From the NCBI GenBank assembly GCA_037969585.1, contig JBBKXR010000191.1, positions 14,639 to 78,638 of the forward strand: a stretch of DNA of 64,000 nucleotides, given 5' to 3'. The notes under the pieces are model-generated. The model had not been told where the DNA came from, did no database searches, and worked only from the letters and a program-made list of their open reading frames with translations. Made by a program: the position numbers and the translations under genes. This DNA is from JBBKXR01 sp037969585 (lineage in GTDB: Bacteria > Verrucomicrobiota > Verrucomicrobiia > Verrucomicrobiales > DEV007). The stretch's first letter is position 1; each line of letters starts with the position of its first letter. Positions 9,687 to 18,684 of this stretch are shown here, in pieces.

Positions 9687-10955
9687 TCACACAATGGCCT
9701 CTTTGTTGCGTCCGGCGATCAATATTTCGCGCAACCACTGGATTGCCGCCTTGAATCCGCCGACCATCAACCCGTCACGCACGTCAACGATTCCGAAGGC
9801 CACGGCAATTTCATCCTCCCTCGATCGATAGCGCGGCGACAGCATGAACAGCGGCGTCGTCCTTTTGTTGCCACTCTCGTCACGGATCTCTTGTAGCAGC
9901 AACGGGCACAAAAGGCCGCGCACCAAGACCAGCCCATTGCTCGGCAGCGGACTCGCTGGCGTGGGAATCAATCCCATTTTGCGAGACCGAAACGCCAATA
10001 TGCCATCGGCATTTTTCAAAATGCGGCCACAGGTGCGCGCCGGCCGGCTCAGAAAACCACGTGACGAGAAACTGCGCAAGGATTCGACGGGCTCGGCCTG
10101 ACGCTTCTCGATTTTCAAAAAACGAACCAAATCGAAGCCAAACCAGCTTCCGAAAATACTCAATCGATACGTCCAAGGTGCGAGGAGAATCGCCCCAATC
10201 AGAATGGGAATACAAACGACAAGTCCGATCCAGGGACTCAAGAGTGCACTCGCGGCGACTAATCCCATCAGTGCGACTTTGGCCAGTTTGAGCACGCTAT
10301 CGAGCATGCCGAAGGGGCTCAGCACGATAAGCACATTGATCGTGTGACTCGCCAACCATACTACGAGGAAAAGCACGATCATCACGGGGATCAACATAAT
10401 GGACGCTCCCGAAATTCCCGCCAGCGGAACTGCTGCCAACATTCCATCCGTCGAAAGCGACAGCGCGGCATCGGGCGCAGTCGCTGGCACGTCGCCCCCA
10501 CCACCTGCACTTAAAAGCTCCGATGCCAACAGCGGCACAAAACCCACGCTGGCGATAAGCGCGCTGATTTTATCCTCAAACAACTCCGCGACATCGAGCG
10601 GCTTCTTCACCAGCGGCGGAGCCACCGTGCCGAACAAATCCTTGGCAAAACACATCGTCAGGAGACTGAAACCAAATCCCCAAACGTACGGATGGCAGTA
10701 CCAGGCAAGATGAACGCGCTCATCAGCAGGAGTCTGCCAGTAGGTCCATGCCCCGACACAACTTACGCCAAGCAAGGGGGAAATCGCGACACCGGTAATC
10801 TGCGAAATACCTTCCGCCAGCTTCACGCCAGGCAGCTTCGGTGCAGCGGAATCGGCAGCCGACTGCGCGTGGATGACATTGCCACAATTGACCAGAAAAA
10901 ACGTCGCCGCGACGAGCGCGAATAACCACTGACGACGGCGAGGATTCGCCTTCAT
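9687..10955 (-). CDS. Conserved-looking membrane protein of unknown function
   Basis: 422 residues. It has an N-terminal signal-like segment (about residues 9-30, LFALVAATFFLVNCGNVIHA), then several hydrophobic segments: about 88-105, a cluster at 172-206 and a double segment at 222-265. After these comes a soluble C-terminal region of about 150 residues with EIRDESGNKRTTPLFMLSPR. I do not recognise the family. The start overlaps the RidA stop by ATGA, so it is co-translated with RidA. The Cys in the signal-like segment (VNCGN) is not a clear lipobox. Confidence 0.7.
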   Translation of the reverse strand: MKANPRRRQWLFALVAATFFLVNCGNVIHAQSAADSAAPKLPGVKLAEGISQITGVAISPLLGVSCVGAWTYWQTPADERVHLAWYCHPYVWGFGFSLLTMCFAKDLFGTVAPPLVKKPLDVAELFEDKISALIASVGFVPLLASELLSAGGGGDVPATAPDAALSLSTDGMLAAVPLAGISGASIMLIPVMIVLFLVVWLASHTINVLIVLSPFGMLDSVLKLAKVALMGLVAASALLSPWIGLVVCIPILIGAILLAPWTYRLSIFGSWFGFDLVRFLKIEKRQAEPVESLRSFSSRGFLSRPARTCGRILKNADGILAFRSRKMGLIPTPASPLPSNGLVLVRGLLCPLLLQEIRDESGNKRTTPLFMLSPRYRSREDEIAVAFGIVDVRDGLMVGGFKAAIQWLREILIAGRNKEAIV

Positions 10956-11347
10956 GACTCGGCAACGATGGCCGTGCAGGATATTTCGACGCTGGCTCCA
11001 ACCGGCAGGGCCGATACTTCAACCGTCGCTCGCGCCGGTCGATGCTCACCGAAAAACTCCGCATAGATCGTGTTCACAGCAGCGAAATCACCGAGATCAG
11101 TGACGAAGACTTGTGCAGCGGCGACGTCCGAAAAACTACATCCACCCGCTTCGAGGACCGCGGAGAGATTAGCAAAAACCTGACGCGTCTGCGCCTCGAT
11201 TCCACCCTCGACCAGTTTCCCTGTTTGCGGATCGAGCGGCACTTGGCCCGAGCAGAACAGCATCGAACCCGCCCGCATCGCTTGAGAATAGGGACCGACT
11301 GCAGCCGGGGCTGCGTCAGTGTGGACGGATTGTAAATCGCTGCTCAT
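10952..11347 (-). CDS. ridA: RidA family protein (enamine/imine deaminase)
   Basis: 131 residues from ATG 11347. The sequence is a canonical RidA/YjgF/UK114 protein: AAPAAVGPYSQA near the start, LFCSGQVPLDPQTGKL, then QVFANLSAVLEAGG and a C-terminal PARATVEVSALPVGASVEI. The Arg of PARATVEV is the substrate-carboxylate-binding Arg of active RidA, and the Glu of ASVEI is also present. The enzyme hydrolyses reactive enamine or imine intermediates released by PLP enzymes. It sits between an MFS transporter gene (22 bp upstream) and a membrane protein gene (ATGA overlap). The frame extends upstream to 11458, but that part overlaps the MFS gene. Confidence 0.93.
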   Translation of the reverse strand: MSSDLQSVHTDAAPAAVGPYSQAMRAGSMLFCSGQVPLDPQTGKLVEGGIEAQTRQVFANLSAVLEAGGCSFSDVAAAQVFVTDLGDFAAVNTIYAEFFGEHRPARATVEVSALPVGASVEISCTAIVAES

Positions 11348-11369
11348 CGTATCGCGGATTATTTCAAAT

Positions 11370-12698
11370 TCAGGCCCGGTCACCAGACTTTTCTGCCGTT
11401 TCCTGAAGCTCTGGCAACGTAAACGCCAGAACGCTTCCCGCAATTCCCAGCAACGCAAAAATCAGAATGACAAAACGCTCGCCGATCGTGTCAACCAAGA
11501 GGCCAAAGCTACCACTAAGCAACAGCACGATGCCCATCAGGGTATTGCTGACCGCTACCAAGCGAGCGCGATTGTCCGCAGTAGCATAGTCGACAAGAAA
11601 AGTTTTCCTGCCCACACGAATGCCGGTGTGCGCCAGACCTATGAAGAAAAACAGCGCACCGAACGCCCATACCGCCACGGTCTTCTCCAACTCAAGTCCA
11701 CCGATTCCCGCTGCTGCGCATCCAACGATCCCTGCCGCCGTGCCGGCGATGCCCAAGGTCCGCCGACTGCTAGAGTCGGCCAGCTTTCCCCACGTCACTC
11801 CGCTGATCGCCGCCGCCAGGCTTCCAGCGATCATGAGAATTCCCAGGCTGGCGATTTTTCCACCTGTGGCACGATGCGCCAGCACCACGTAGAACGGCAT
11901 CGACAATACCGTGCTGGCGAGCAGCGCGCGAGCGATGCAAAACTTACGGAACACGGCATCGTCCCGCAGGAAGTGCAAACTCTTCAGGGCCTCCTTCACG
12001 GCGCTTCCGCCGCCGCCCGTGACGCCCGGCATTTCGATCAGTCGCGCCATAATCGCCGCCGCCACCAACCACAGACCACCGGCTACCAGCAGCAAGCTGA
12101 CAAACAGACTGACCGGCAACTCCTCTGCCTTGTTGAAAGCAAAAAACAAACCGACGCCGACCGCGATCCAGCCCGAAATCGACGACGCCAGACCACTGAG
12201 CCGGCCGCGGCGAGTCTTAGGAATGGTCTTGCCGAGGAGATCTTTAGAAGCAATGGAACAAACACCGCGCGACAAACTGAAAAGTATGAGCAAGCCCACC
12301 ACCGTCCACCCTACGGCAACACCCTCCAACTGCCAGGCCGCGAGAGCAATCCCTACGACCGCCATGCCCTGCAAAATACTGCCAACCACCCAGAAATGTT
12401 TGCGGATCGGATAGCGACGGATCATGCCTCCGACGATCATTTGCGGCAACAGCGAACCCGCCTCACGCACCGGAACTAGAAGACCAATCGTCGCCGCCGG
12501 TGCGCCCAAGGCAGCCAGTAGCCAAGTTAAAATCAGCCCCGGCTTACTGAGTTGATCACCGGTTTTCGTGGCCACCAGCGCCAGCACCTGTTTACCAAAA
12601 TTCTGCGGCACCACCTCACAGGCTTGTTCCGAGATGTCTTTGCAGATACGGGCGTCTTCGTCGGCGTCCGTGACCCATCGGTAAATTTTTTCTTCCAT
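11370..12698 (-). CDS. MFS transporter
   Basis: 442 residues from ATG 12698 (MEEKIYRW), which begins 11 bp after the stop of the preceding gene. About 12 hydrophobic segments are visible, with an N-terminal cytoplasmic stretch of about 50 residues. The inter-domain loop runs through VTGGGGSAVKEALKSLHFLRDDAVFRKF, and a second-half motif-A-like WGKLADSSSRRTLG is present, as in the major facilitator superfamily. The first-half motif A is atypical (GGMIRRYPIRKHFW). No substrate can be assigned. The frame extends to 12854 but would overlap the upstream gene. Confidence 0.85.
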   Translation of the reverse strand: MEEKIYRWVTDADEDARICKDISEQACEVVPQNFGKQVLALVATKTGDQLSKPGLILTWLLAALGAPAATIGLLVPVREAGSLLPQMIVGGMIRRYPIRKHFWVVGSILQGMAVVGIALAAWQLEGVAVGWTVVGLLILFSLSRGVCSIASKDLLGKTIPKTRRGRLSGLASSISGWIAVGVGLFFAFNKAEELPVSLFVSLLLVAGGLWLVAAAIMARLIEMPGVTGGGGSAVKEALKSLHFLRDDAVFRKFCIARALLASTVLSMPFYVVLAHRATGGKIASLGILMIAGSLAAAISGVTWGKLADSSSRRTLGIAGTAAGIVGCAAAGIGGLELEKTVAVWAFGALFFFIGLAHTGIRVGRKTFLVDYATADNRARLVAVSNTLMGIVLLLSGSFGLLVDTIGERFVILIFALLGIAGSVLAFTLPELQETAEKSGDRA

Positions 12699-12709
12699 CC
12701 GATGCGGCT

Positions 12710-14197
12710 TTAGGAGTTCGTCTGCCTGACGCGATAGACTACCTCCTCGGCCATTTGCTGAAAAACAAAATGATGAAACGGTAGTACCGCCAGCCAGTAA
12801 AGCCTGCCGAGCAGACCTCGAGGACGAAAGGTCGCGGTTTGTATCAGACGCCACGGCGAATCAGTCTGCGCGTCGCCGGCCTCAATGCGGAACTCCAGCC
12901 AGGCCTCGCCTGGCAATTTCATTTCGGCGTACAATACAAGCCGTCGCTGGTCGCGATCCGATACTAACACTCGCCAAAAGTCCAAGGCATCGCCAGCGTT
13001 CAGTTCACTGGGATGGCGACGTCCACGACGCAGACCGGAGCCGCCCACCAAGCGGTCCAGCCCTCCTCTCAGCCGCCATGCCCAGTCCATCGTATACCAG
13101 CCTTCGTTGCCGCCGATTCGCCAGATATTTTCCGCTACGTCATCGGGGTTGCGTTCAAAGGAAACCACTCGCCGATCGGTGAGGACGCCGTGAGTCGGAA
13201 CTTCCACCTGGCGCAAACGGCCCACCTCCATTCGTCCGGATGACAGTGAATCGATCCAACTCGATTTCACCTGGTTCTGCTCAATCAGTGTGAACGCCCG
13301 CTTCACGGCATCGCGGTAGGTGATCAACTCCACAGGCACCAGTTCCCTGATGCGCGAATCTCCGGAACTCATGTCATGGCTCAATGAATCCACCAGATGG
13401 CGCGCCAGCGAGTAACTGGTGTTGGTAACGAAATAAAGCCAGTAACTCGACAAGCGCGGTGTCAATAAGGGCACTGGTACGAGGTAGCGCTTCAATCCTC
13501 GAACCTCGGCGTATTGCAGCAACAACTCGCGATAAGGATACGCCTCGGGACCCGCGATATCAAAAATCTCCCCCTTCGCCGCATCCATGCCGATCACTCC
13601 CGTCAGGTAATCGATCACATTGCGAATCGCAATCGGTTGGCAACGGGTCTTCAGCCACTTCGGTGCAATCATCACCGGTAGTTTTTCTACTAGATCGCGC
13701 AAGATCTCGAACGATGCACTGCCCGCGCCGACTATGATCGCCGCGCGCAATACTGTAGCGCGTACCGGTCCTGAGCGCAGAATATCCTCGACGTTTTTTC
13801 GCGAAGCAAGATGCCGGGACAATGCCTGCTTCGATTCGTTGACGATGCCGCTGAGAAATATGACCTGTTTCGCCTGCGTCGCGCCGAGTGCTTCCGAGAA
13901 ATTGTGCGCACAGCGGGCTTCCAGTTCGTAGAAATCGCGGCCCGCACTACCCATGGAGTGCACTAGATAGTAGGCAACATCGACGTCGTCAGGGATCGAC
14001 TGCAAAGAGTCCGCCTCCAGCAAATCCCCCTCGATAATACTCAGTCGTCCCGGTGCATCGGACTGCTCGACAAAGTCTTTTTCCGGAAACCGTCGTCGGT
14101 CCCTGACCAGACAGACTACATCGTGCCCCATGTCGAGTAGCACAGGGAGCAGACGAACGCCGATATAGCCGTTGGCTCCAGTAAGAAGAATTTTCAT
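12710..14197 (-). CDS. YbjT-like NAD(P)-binding SDR protein with DUF2867 C-terminal domain
   Basis: 495 residues. The N-terminal half is an atypical SDR/NmrA-like Rossmann fold: TGANGYIG at residues 7-14, LVHSMG where the active Tyr would lie, then VIFLSGIV and RATVLRAAIIVGAGS. The C-terminal part (about residues 340-490), with RIGGNEGWYTMDWAWRLRG and ending in PRGLLGRLYWLAVLPFHHFVF, is typical of DUF2867. This two-domain arrangement is that of E. coli YbjT, whose function is not firmly known. It overlaps the upstream FAD oxidoreductase gene by ATGA and is followed after 11 bp by the MFS gene, so it is an operon member. Confidence 0.87.
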   Translation of the reverse strand: MKILLTGANGYIGVRLLPVLLDMGHDVVCLVRDRRRFPEKDFVEQSDAPGRLSIIEGDLLEADSLQSIPDDVDVAYYLVHSMGSAGRDFYELEARCAHNFSEALGATQAKQVIFLSGIVNESKQALSRHLASRKNVEDILRSGPVRATVLRAAIIVGAGSASFEILRDLVEKLPVMIAPKWLKTRCQPIAIRNVIDYLTGVIGMDAAKGEIFDIAGPEAYPYRELLLQYAEVRGLKRYLVPVPLLTPRLSSYWLYFVTNTSYSLARHLVDSLSHDMSSGDSRIRELVPVELITYRDAVKRAFTLIEQNQVKSSWIDSLSSGRMEVGRLRQVEVPTHGVLTDRRVVSFERNPDDVAENIWRIGGNEGWYTMDWAWRLRGGLDRLVGGSGLRRGRRHPSELNAGDALDFWRVLVSDRDQRRLVLYAEMKLPGEAWLEFRIEAGDAQTDSPWRLIQTATFRPRGLLGRLYWLAVLPFHHFVFQQMAEEVVYRVRQTNS

Positions 14198-15249
14198 TGT
14201 TGTTCAAAGTTACCGATGATTTCACGCGCTGCCACGAAACCTGATTTTAACGCTCCCTCCACGCGGCCCTTGCCGACCAAGCCGTCCCCTGCGAAATAGA
14301 GTCCGGCAGCCGACGCCGATGGCGGCGCATTAACCTCTGCACCGGGTTCTGGACGCGCAAAGCGCCACCACTGCACATCGGTCCACTGTGGCGGCGATAG
14401 ATCATCGTCCCCAAGCAAATCGGCGACCTCTGCGAAAGTCTGCTGGGCGACATCAGCCTTGTCCGCCCCCTCGCGATGCGCACTCCAACGCGGAGACATT
14501 TGTGCAACCAAGAGTGACTCATTTGCAGGTACGTGCCCCTGTTTAAAATTTTCGTTACTGATCCAGGAAATCGCATGTTCCCGGTCAGAATTGATCATCG
14601 CAAATGCATCCTCGGGAAGTTGTCGACAACCTTCAAAGTTGAGCACAACCGAATACTGGCAGAAATATCGAATCCCCGAGAGCGCAGCAGTTAACTCATT
14701 CACAATTTCTCCAGTGAGCGAGCTGTTCTCGATGAGCTTAACGGTCTGCGGAAGCGGTGCAGTCACTAGCACGGCGTCGTATTTGCCGGGGCGCATTCCG
14801 CTGTAGCCTTCCAGAACCCAACCGGCTTCACCTGAATGAATGCCTTGAACTTGAACACCCTGAACGACGTCGAGATTGAACTCTTCACGCATATTTTTTC
14901 CCAAAGTGCTGATTCCACTGCGATACGAATACCGCAGTTGGTCGCCCCGGTTTTCAGCGGACGCCCCAATGTTACCGTCTCTGTCGAAGGGCACTATTTC
15001 ACCTTCGATCTTTATGAGATCTTCCGAACAGAGCCTGTCAAAGATCCAATCACGCACTTCCTCATCCTCAGTCGTGAAATAGTTCGCTCCGTGATCATAG
15101 CGGCAACCTTTACCGGATCGTGAGGCCGCCCGTCCACTGAGACCTCGACTCTTTTCAAAAATCTTTACGATGAATCCGGCACTTTGAAGCAGGCAGGCGG
15201 CTCCCAAGCCCGCCACTCCGGCACCGATTACTGCGATCTTTCTACTCAT
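14194..15249 (-). CDS. Renalase-like NAD(P)/FAD-dependent oxidoreductase
   Basis: 351 residues. It opens with an FAD-binding Rossmann motif (IAVIGAGVAGLGAACLL, GxGxxG at residues 9-14), the EKSRGLSGRAASR ribose/phosphate region and the YDHGANYFTT signature of renalase-type amine-oxidase-fold proteins. It ends with the FAD-binding GLYFAGDGLVGKGRVEGA. The family oxidises reduced nicotinamide isomers or uncharacterised substrates. It is the first gene of the six-gene minus-strand run and overlaps the next gene by ATGA. The 178 bp upstream, shared with the oppositely oriented fasciclin-like remnant, must contain its promoter, though I cannot mark convincing boxes. Confidence 0.88.
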   Translation of the reverse strand: MSRKIAVIGAGVAGLGAACLLQSAGFIVKIFEKSRGLSGRAASRSGKGCRYDHGANYFTTEDEEVRDWIFDRLCSEDLIKIEGEIVPFDRDGNIGASAENRGDQLRYSYRSGISTLGKNMREEFNLDVVQGVQVQGIHSGEAGWVLEGYSGMRPGKYDAVLVTAPLPQTVKLIENSSLTGEIVNELTAALSGIRYFCQYSVVLNFEGCRQLPEDAFAMINSDREHAISWISNENFKQGHVPANESLLVAQMSPRWSAHREGADKADVAQQTFAEVADLLGDDDLSPPQWTDVQWWRFARPEPGAEVNAPPSASAAGLYFAGDGLVGKGRVEGALKSGFVAAREIIGNFEQQ

Positions 15250-15427
15250 CGTCTTGGATACGTCTGCCCAACGGAAATGGTCCCAACTAGCCCATTATCA
15301 TTCTGTTAGACCTCCTGAGAACACCTTCCGTCGAACTTTCGTTTAATTATTGTGCCTTAAAATTAGACAAGTATGGATCCAAACACTCAGGACGCACGTT
15401 TCTTTAAGCCGAACCGACTGCTCAAGA

Positions 15428-15619
15428 ATGCTAACGGTTTCTGCTAACAACCGCCATCTAACTGAAACCCTCGCCAAACTTGAAACCGAACGTCCCGTCT
15501 TCCTCGCCACTGCAGCGTGCACGCTGGCTTTTAATAGCCGTGCCGCTGACGCAAAAGACATCGAGGCAAGCAACGGTGTGATTTACGTCACCGACACGGT
15601 GATCATGCCCTCAAAATAA
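15428..15619 (+). pseudogene. Possible internally deleted fasciclin (FAS1) domain secreted protein
   Basis: A 63-residue frame from ATG 15428. Its C-terminal 19 residues, including EASNGVIYVTDTVIMP, match the end of FAS1 domains, which close with ASNGVIHVIDxVLLP. Just before this is a hydrophobic stretch VFLATAACTLAF ending in a RAADAKDI sequence, which looks like a secretion signal followed by the beginning of a mature FAS1 protein. The remaining roughly 100 residues of the domain are absent and no stop interrupts the frame. This suggests an in-frame deletion joining the signal peptide to the last strand. It could still be expressed, because a clear terminator follows at 15691. The frame can be read from 15350 with an alternative start. 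Confidence 0.55.
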
Positions 15620-15690
15620 TCCCCCCCGGATAAAAAAGAAGATCGATTCTGCAGTTCCCCCCTTTGCAGATCGAACCCCCGGTCTTCGCT

Positions 15691-15727
15691 CGGGCCCGTC
15701 ACGAAAGTGGCGGGTCCGTTTTTGTTT
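15691..15727 (+). terminator. Rho-independent terminator
   Basis: Arms CGGGCCCGTCAC and GTGGCGGGTCCG pair with few mismatches around a GAAA loop and are followed by TTTTTGTTTT. It lies 72 bp after the fasciclin-like remnant on the same strand and ends just before the convergent DUF1501 gene. Confidence 0.8.
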
Positions 15728-15765
15728 TGGGAAGCGGCTGGTAAGACGACCAACACCGCGCTCAA

Positions 15766-17139
15766 TCACGCCATAATGGCTCTGGCAACTTTGCCATGAA
15801 CATCGGTCAGTCGAAAATCGCGCCCGGCGTAGCGATAGGTCAGCTTTTCGTGATCGATGCCTAACAGGTGCAAAATGTTGGCGTGGATATCGTGCACGTG
15901 CATGCGCTTATCGACTGCCTTGAAGCCGAACTCATCGCTGGCTCCGTGTGCGTAACCGCCTTTCACCCCTCCGCCAGCCATCCACATGAGGAAGCCGTGG
16001 GGATTGTGGTCGCGCCCATCGGCATTTTCACTGACTGGCGTTCGACCAAATTCGCCACCCCAGACCACCAGCGTTTCGTCGAGCAGTCCGCGTTGTTTTA
16101 AATCAGCGAGCAGCGCCGCGATCGGTTTGTCGATGTCGGCACCGAGAGCGCGCGTCTTTTTGTCGTGGCCGCTGTGCGTGTCCCACGGTTGGCCATTGCC
16201 GTAATACAGTTGCACAAAGCGCACGCCGCGTTCACTGAGTCGCCGAGCCAGCAGGCATCCGTTAGAGAAATGACTGTCGCCGTAGCTTTCGCGCACCGAC
16301 TTGGGCTCAAGATCGATATCGAAGGCATCAGTCGCTTCCGACTGCATACGGTACGCTGTTTCCATCGCCTCAACCCGTCCCTGCAATGCAGCGTCTACTC
16401 CTCCACGAGCTTGCAGATGATCGCGATTCAACTCGGAAAGTAGATCGAGCTGCCGGCGTTGATCCGTGAGGTTGAGGCGGTCATTGCTCAACCATGGAAT
16501 CATCGCCTTGGGGTCGAGCTTGGAGTGATTGACGTAAACGCCCTGATGCTTTGCCGGCAGGAACGCGCTGTTCCACAAAATCGAAAAACGTACCGGCCGC
16601 CCCGGACAGAGCACCAGGTAAGAGGGCAGGTTCTCATTTTCCGTGCCCAGCCCGTACGACATCCAGGCGCCCATGCTCGGCACCTTCGGGGTCATTGTGC
16701 CGTTGTTCATCAACAGCAGCGCCGGACCGTGATTGGGGTTGTCCGTGTAACACGAACGCAATACGCACAAGTCATCGGCGTGCTGCGCCGTCTTTGGCAG
16801 CAGTTCGCTGATCGGCAGCCCACTTTCGCCATGTCGAGAATATGCGTACGGCACATCCATCAATCCGCCAGTGGGACGCTCGGTAACCAGGTTCGCGCCA
16901 TCCGGACGCTTACCGGCATACTTTTTCAACGAAGGCTTCGGGTCGAAGAAATCGGGACCGAATGGACCGCCATTCATGAACAGATGGATCACCCGCTTGG
17001 CCCGACCGGGAAAATGCGCGCCCGCCGTGTTGTAACCCGCTGCTTGAAGTGCCGAAGCCAGACCGAGCGAACCCAGGCCGCCACCTATTCCGGCAAGGGC
17101 TTGGCGGCGTGAGATTCCAGCTGCGGTGGTGAGATCCAT
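15766..17139 (-). CDS. DUF1501 domain-containing exported protein
   Basis: 457 residues. The N-terminus has a Tat-like SRRQALAGIGGG motif (about residues 10-21) and a hydrophobic stretch. The DUF1501 pattern follows: KRVIHLFMNGGPFGPDFFDPK, SMGAWMSYGLGTEN, RFVQLYYGNGQPWDTH, LVVWGGEFGRTP and GRDHNPHGFLMWMAGGGVKGG. DUF1501 proteins have an alkaline phosphatase/sulfatase-like fold and are expanded in Planctomycetes and Verrucomicrobia, almost always encoded beside DUF1549/DUF1553 proteins. Their substrate is unknown. It is the third gene of an operon, 30 bp after the FAD oxidoreductase gene. Confidence 0.93.
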   Translation of the reverse strand: MDLTTAAGISRRQALAGIGGGLGSLGLASALQAAGYNTAGAHFPGRAKRVIHLFMNGGPFGPDFFDPKPSLKKYAGKRPDGANLVTERPTGGLMDVPYAYSRHGESGLPISELLPKTAQHADDLCVLRSCYTDNPNHGPALLLMNNGTMTPKVPSMGAWMSYGLGTENENLPSYLVLCPGRPVRFSILWNSAFLPAKHQGVYVNHSKLDPKAMIPWLSNDRLNLTDQRRQLDLLSELNRDHLQARGGVDAALQGRVEAMETAYRMQSEATDAFDIDLEPKSVRESYGDSHFSNGCLLARRLSERGVRFVQLYYGNGQPWDTHSGHDKKTRALGADIDKPIAALLADLKQRGLLDETLVVWGGEFGRTPVSENADGRDHNPHGFLMWMAGGGVKGGYAHGASDEFGFKAVDKRMHVHDIHANILHLLGIDHEKLTYRYAGRDFRLTDVHGKVARAIMA

Positions 17140-17169
17140 GACTAAAAGGTAAGCTAGTTTTCAAAAAGG

Positions 17170-18678
17170 CTACGCAGACGCCGCTTTCGCATTCAACGCC
17201 TCGAACGGCACTTCGTGAGGCAACACTTTCTCTGCGCAGGCGATCGCACTGGCGACCCCGGCAGCCTCACCCATCGCGACGGCATTCCCGGTGACGCGAT
17301 AGCTGCTGTGAGCGATGAAATCGCCACTGATGCAACGGCCAGCCACCATCAAACCGTCGACATCACGCGCATGAAGCGATCGGAGCGGGATGTCATACGG
17401 TTGCGATTTAAACGGTTTGCTCTCGATCTCCTTAGTCTTGTCAGGCGAAGTCGAGTGCACATCGATGCCAAAGGTCACATGGCAGATGCCATCATCAAAC
17501 TTTGCGCCGTTTTTCAGATCCTCGCCGGTTACTTCGTAGCGACCGTGAATCCTGCGCGCCTCGCGGGTGCCGATCTGTTCGCCGGTGCAGACCATTTCAA
17601 TCCCCTTCCACGGACCGCCCTTTTTGCGCAGCGCGTTGATCAAGGCATTGTTCTCACGCCTCGCTTCCAACGTCGCCTTGCTGACATCATCGGCATTGAT
17701 CGCTGACGCGTTGTACTGGTGATTGCACATCATCGCGTAGAGACCGTCGTGAATTTCAAAGATCGACGGACCGCCGTACGACGGATCGATTCCCGCACTG
17801 CGAAATTCGGCCAATAAGTTGCTCTTCGCCCGGCCCAGGCCGCGTTCGTCGGCGAGGTGATTGACGAACGGAGCAATGTCATCGGTCTTCACGCCGTGAA
17901 ACAGCGCCATCAAGCTGAAGGGTTGAGTGATACCGTCTCCGGGACGACCGAACTCGAAACCGCAACCAGCCTGGGCGGCGAGATCGCCATCGCCAGTAGC
18001 GTCGATAAATGCCTTTGCAGTAAAAACTTCACGTCCCGATTTGGATTCCGTCACGATCGCGGCGAGACGATTTTTGTCATCGTTGACCGCGCCGACGACA
18101 CGAGTGAACAGCCGAATATTAACTCCGGCATCGAGCAGCATCGACTCGAGCATCAGCTTCATCGGTTCGGGATGGTAGACCCAGGCGCTTTTGACTTTCC
18201 TGCCATTGCCTTCCTCGCCGAGGCGGACCAACAATTCCGCCATGATGCCCGGCTTGTTGAAGCCATCGAGAATCCACGACAGCATGCCTGACGTCCATAC
18301 ACCGCCGATGCACCCGTGCACTTCGACCAGAGCGGTTTTCGCACCGCTGCGCGCCGCCGCCAACGCCGCAGCAAATCCGGCTGGACCACTGCCGCAGACA
18401 ATCACGTCGTAGTCGCCCGCAACGGGAATATCGCGCGCATCTTCAGCCAACCAGCCGTCACCTTTGAGGGTTCCGGAAGTGCGCACGTGCATGCGCTCAG
18501 TGGTGCCAAACTGTTGCTTAACACCCTCGCCGCCACGGGTACGCGGAGGTTTCGGGCGATTGTCCGGATTGACGCGTTCCTGACCACTTGCAGCCGTCAC
18601 CCCAGCAGCAGCGGCAGAGGCACCGACGATAATATGTCTACCGAAATCACGGCGATTGATGTTCGGTTTCGACTTCAT
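17170..18678 (-). CDS. Tat-exported FAD-dependent oxidoreductase (FAD_oxidored type)
   Basis: 502 residues. A Tat-type signal (NINRRDFGRHIIVGASAAAAG) opens the protein. The FAD-binding motif VCGSGPAGFAAALAAARSG lies at about residues 94-112, followed by LVEVHGCIGGVWTSG. The C-terminal DVDGLMVAGRCISGDFIAHSSYRVTGNAVAMGEAAG segment, quoted here as a region, is the second FAD-contact stretch of this family. These proteins are common periplasmic oxidoreductases of unknown substrate in the PVC group. The gene lies 6 bp after the DUF1549/DUF1553 gene and 30 bp before the DUF1501 gene, so the three are almost surely co-transcribed. Confidence 0.9.
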   Translation of the reverse strand: MKSKPNINRRDFGRHIIVGASAAAAGVTAASGQERVNPDNRPKPPRTRGGEGVKQQFGTTERMHVRTSGTLKGDGWLAEDARDIPVAGDYDVIVCGSGPAGFAAALAAARSGAKTALVEVHGCIGGVWTSGMLSWILDGFNKPGIMAELLVRLGEEGNGRKVKSAWVYHPEPMKLMLESMLLDAGVNIRLFTRVVGAVNDDKNRLAAIVTESKSGREVFTAKAFIDATGDGDLAAQAGCGFEFGRPGDGITQPFSLMALFHGVKTDDIAPFVNHLADERGLGRAKSNLLAEFRSAGIDPSYGGPSIFEIHDGLYAMMCNHQYNASAINADDVSKATLEARRENNALINALRKKGGPWKGIEMVCTGEQIGTREARRIHGRYEVTGEDLKNGAKFDDGICHVTFGIDVHSTSPDKTKEIESKPFKSQPYDIPLRSLHARDVDGLMVAGRCISGDFIAHSSYRVTGNAVAMGEAAGVASAIACAEKVLPHEVPFEALNAKAASA

Positions 18679-18684
18679 TTTTTG

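Noticed and set aside
11319..12479. Plus-strand frame of 386 codons
   Set aside because: Lies opposite the MFS gene; composition is Arg/Gln/His-rich low-information sequence typical of antisense reading.
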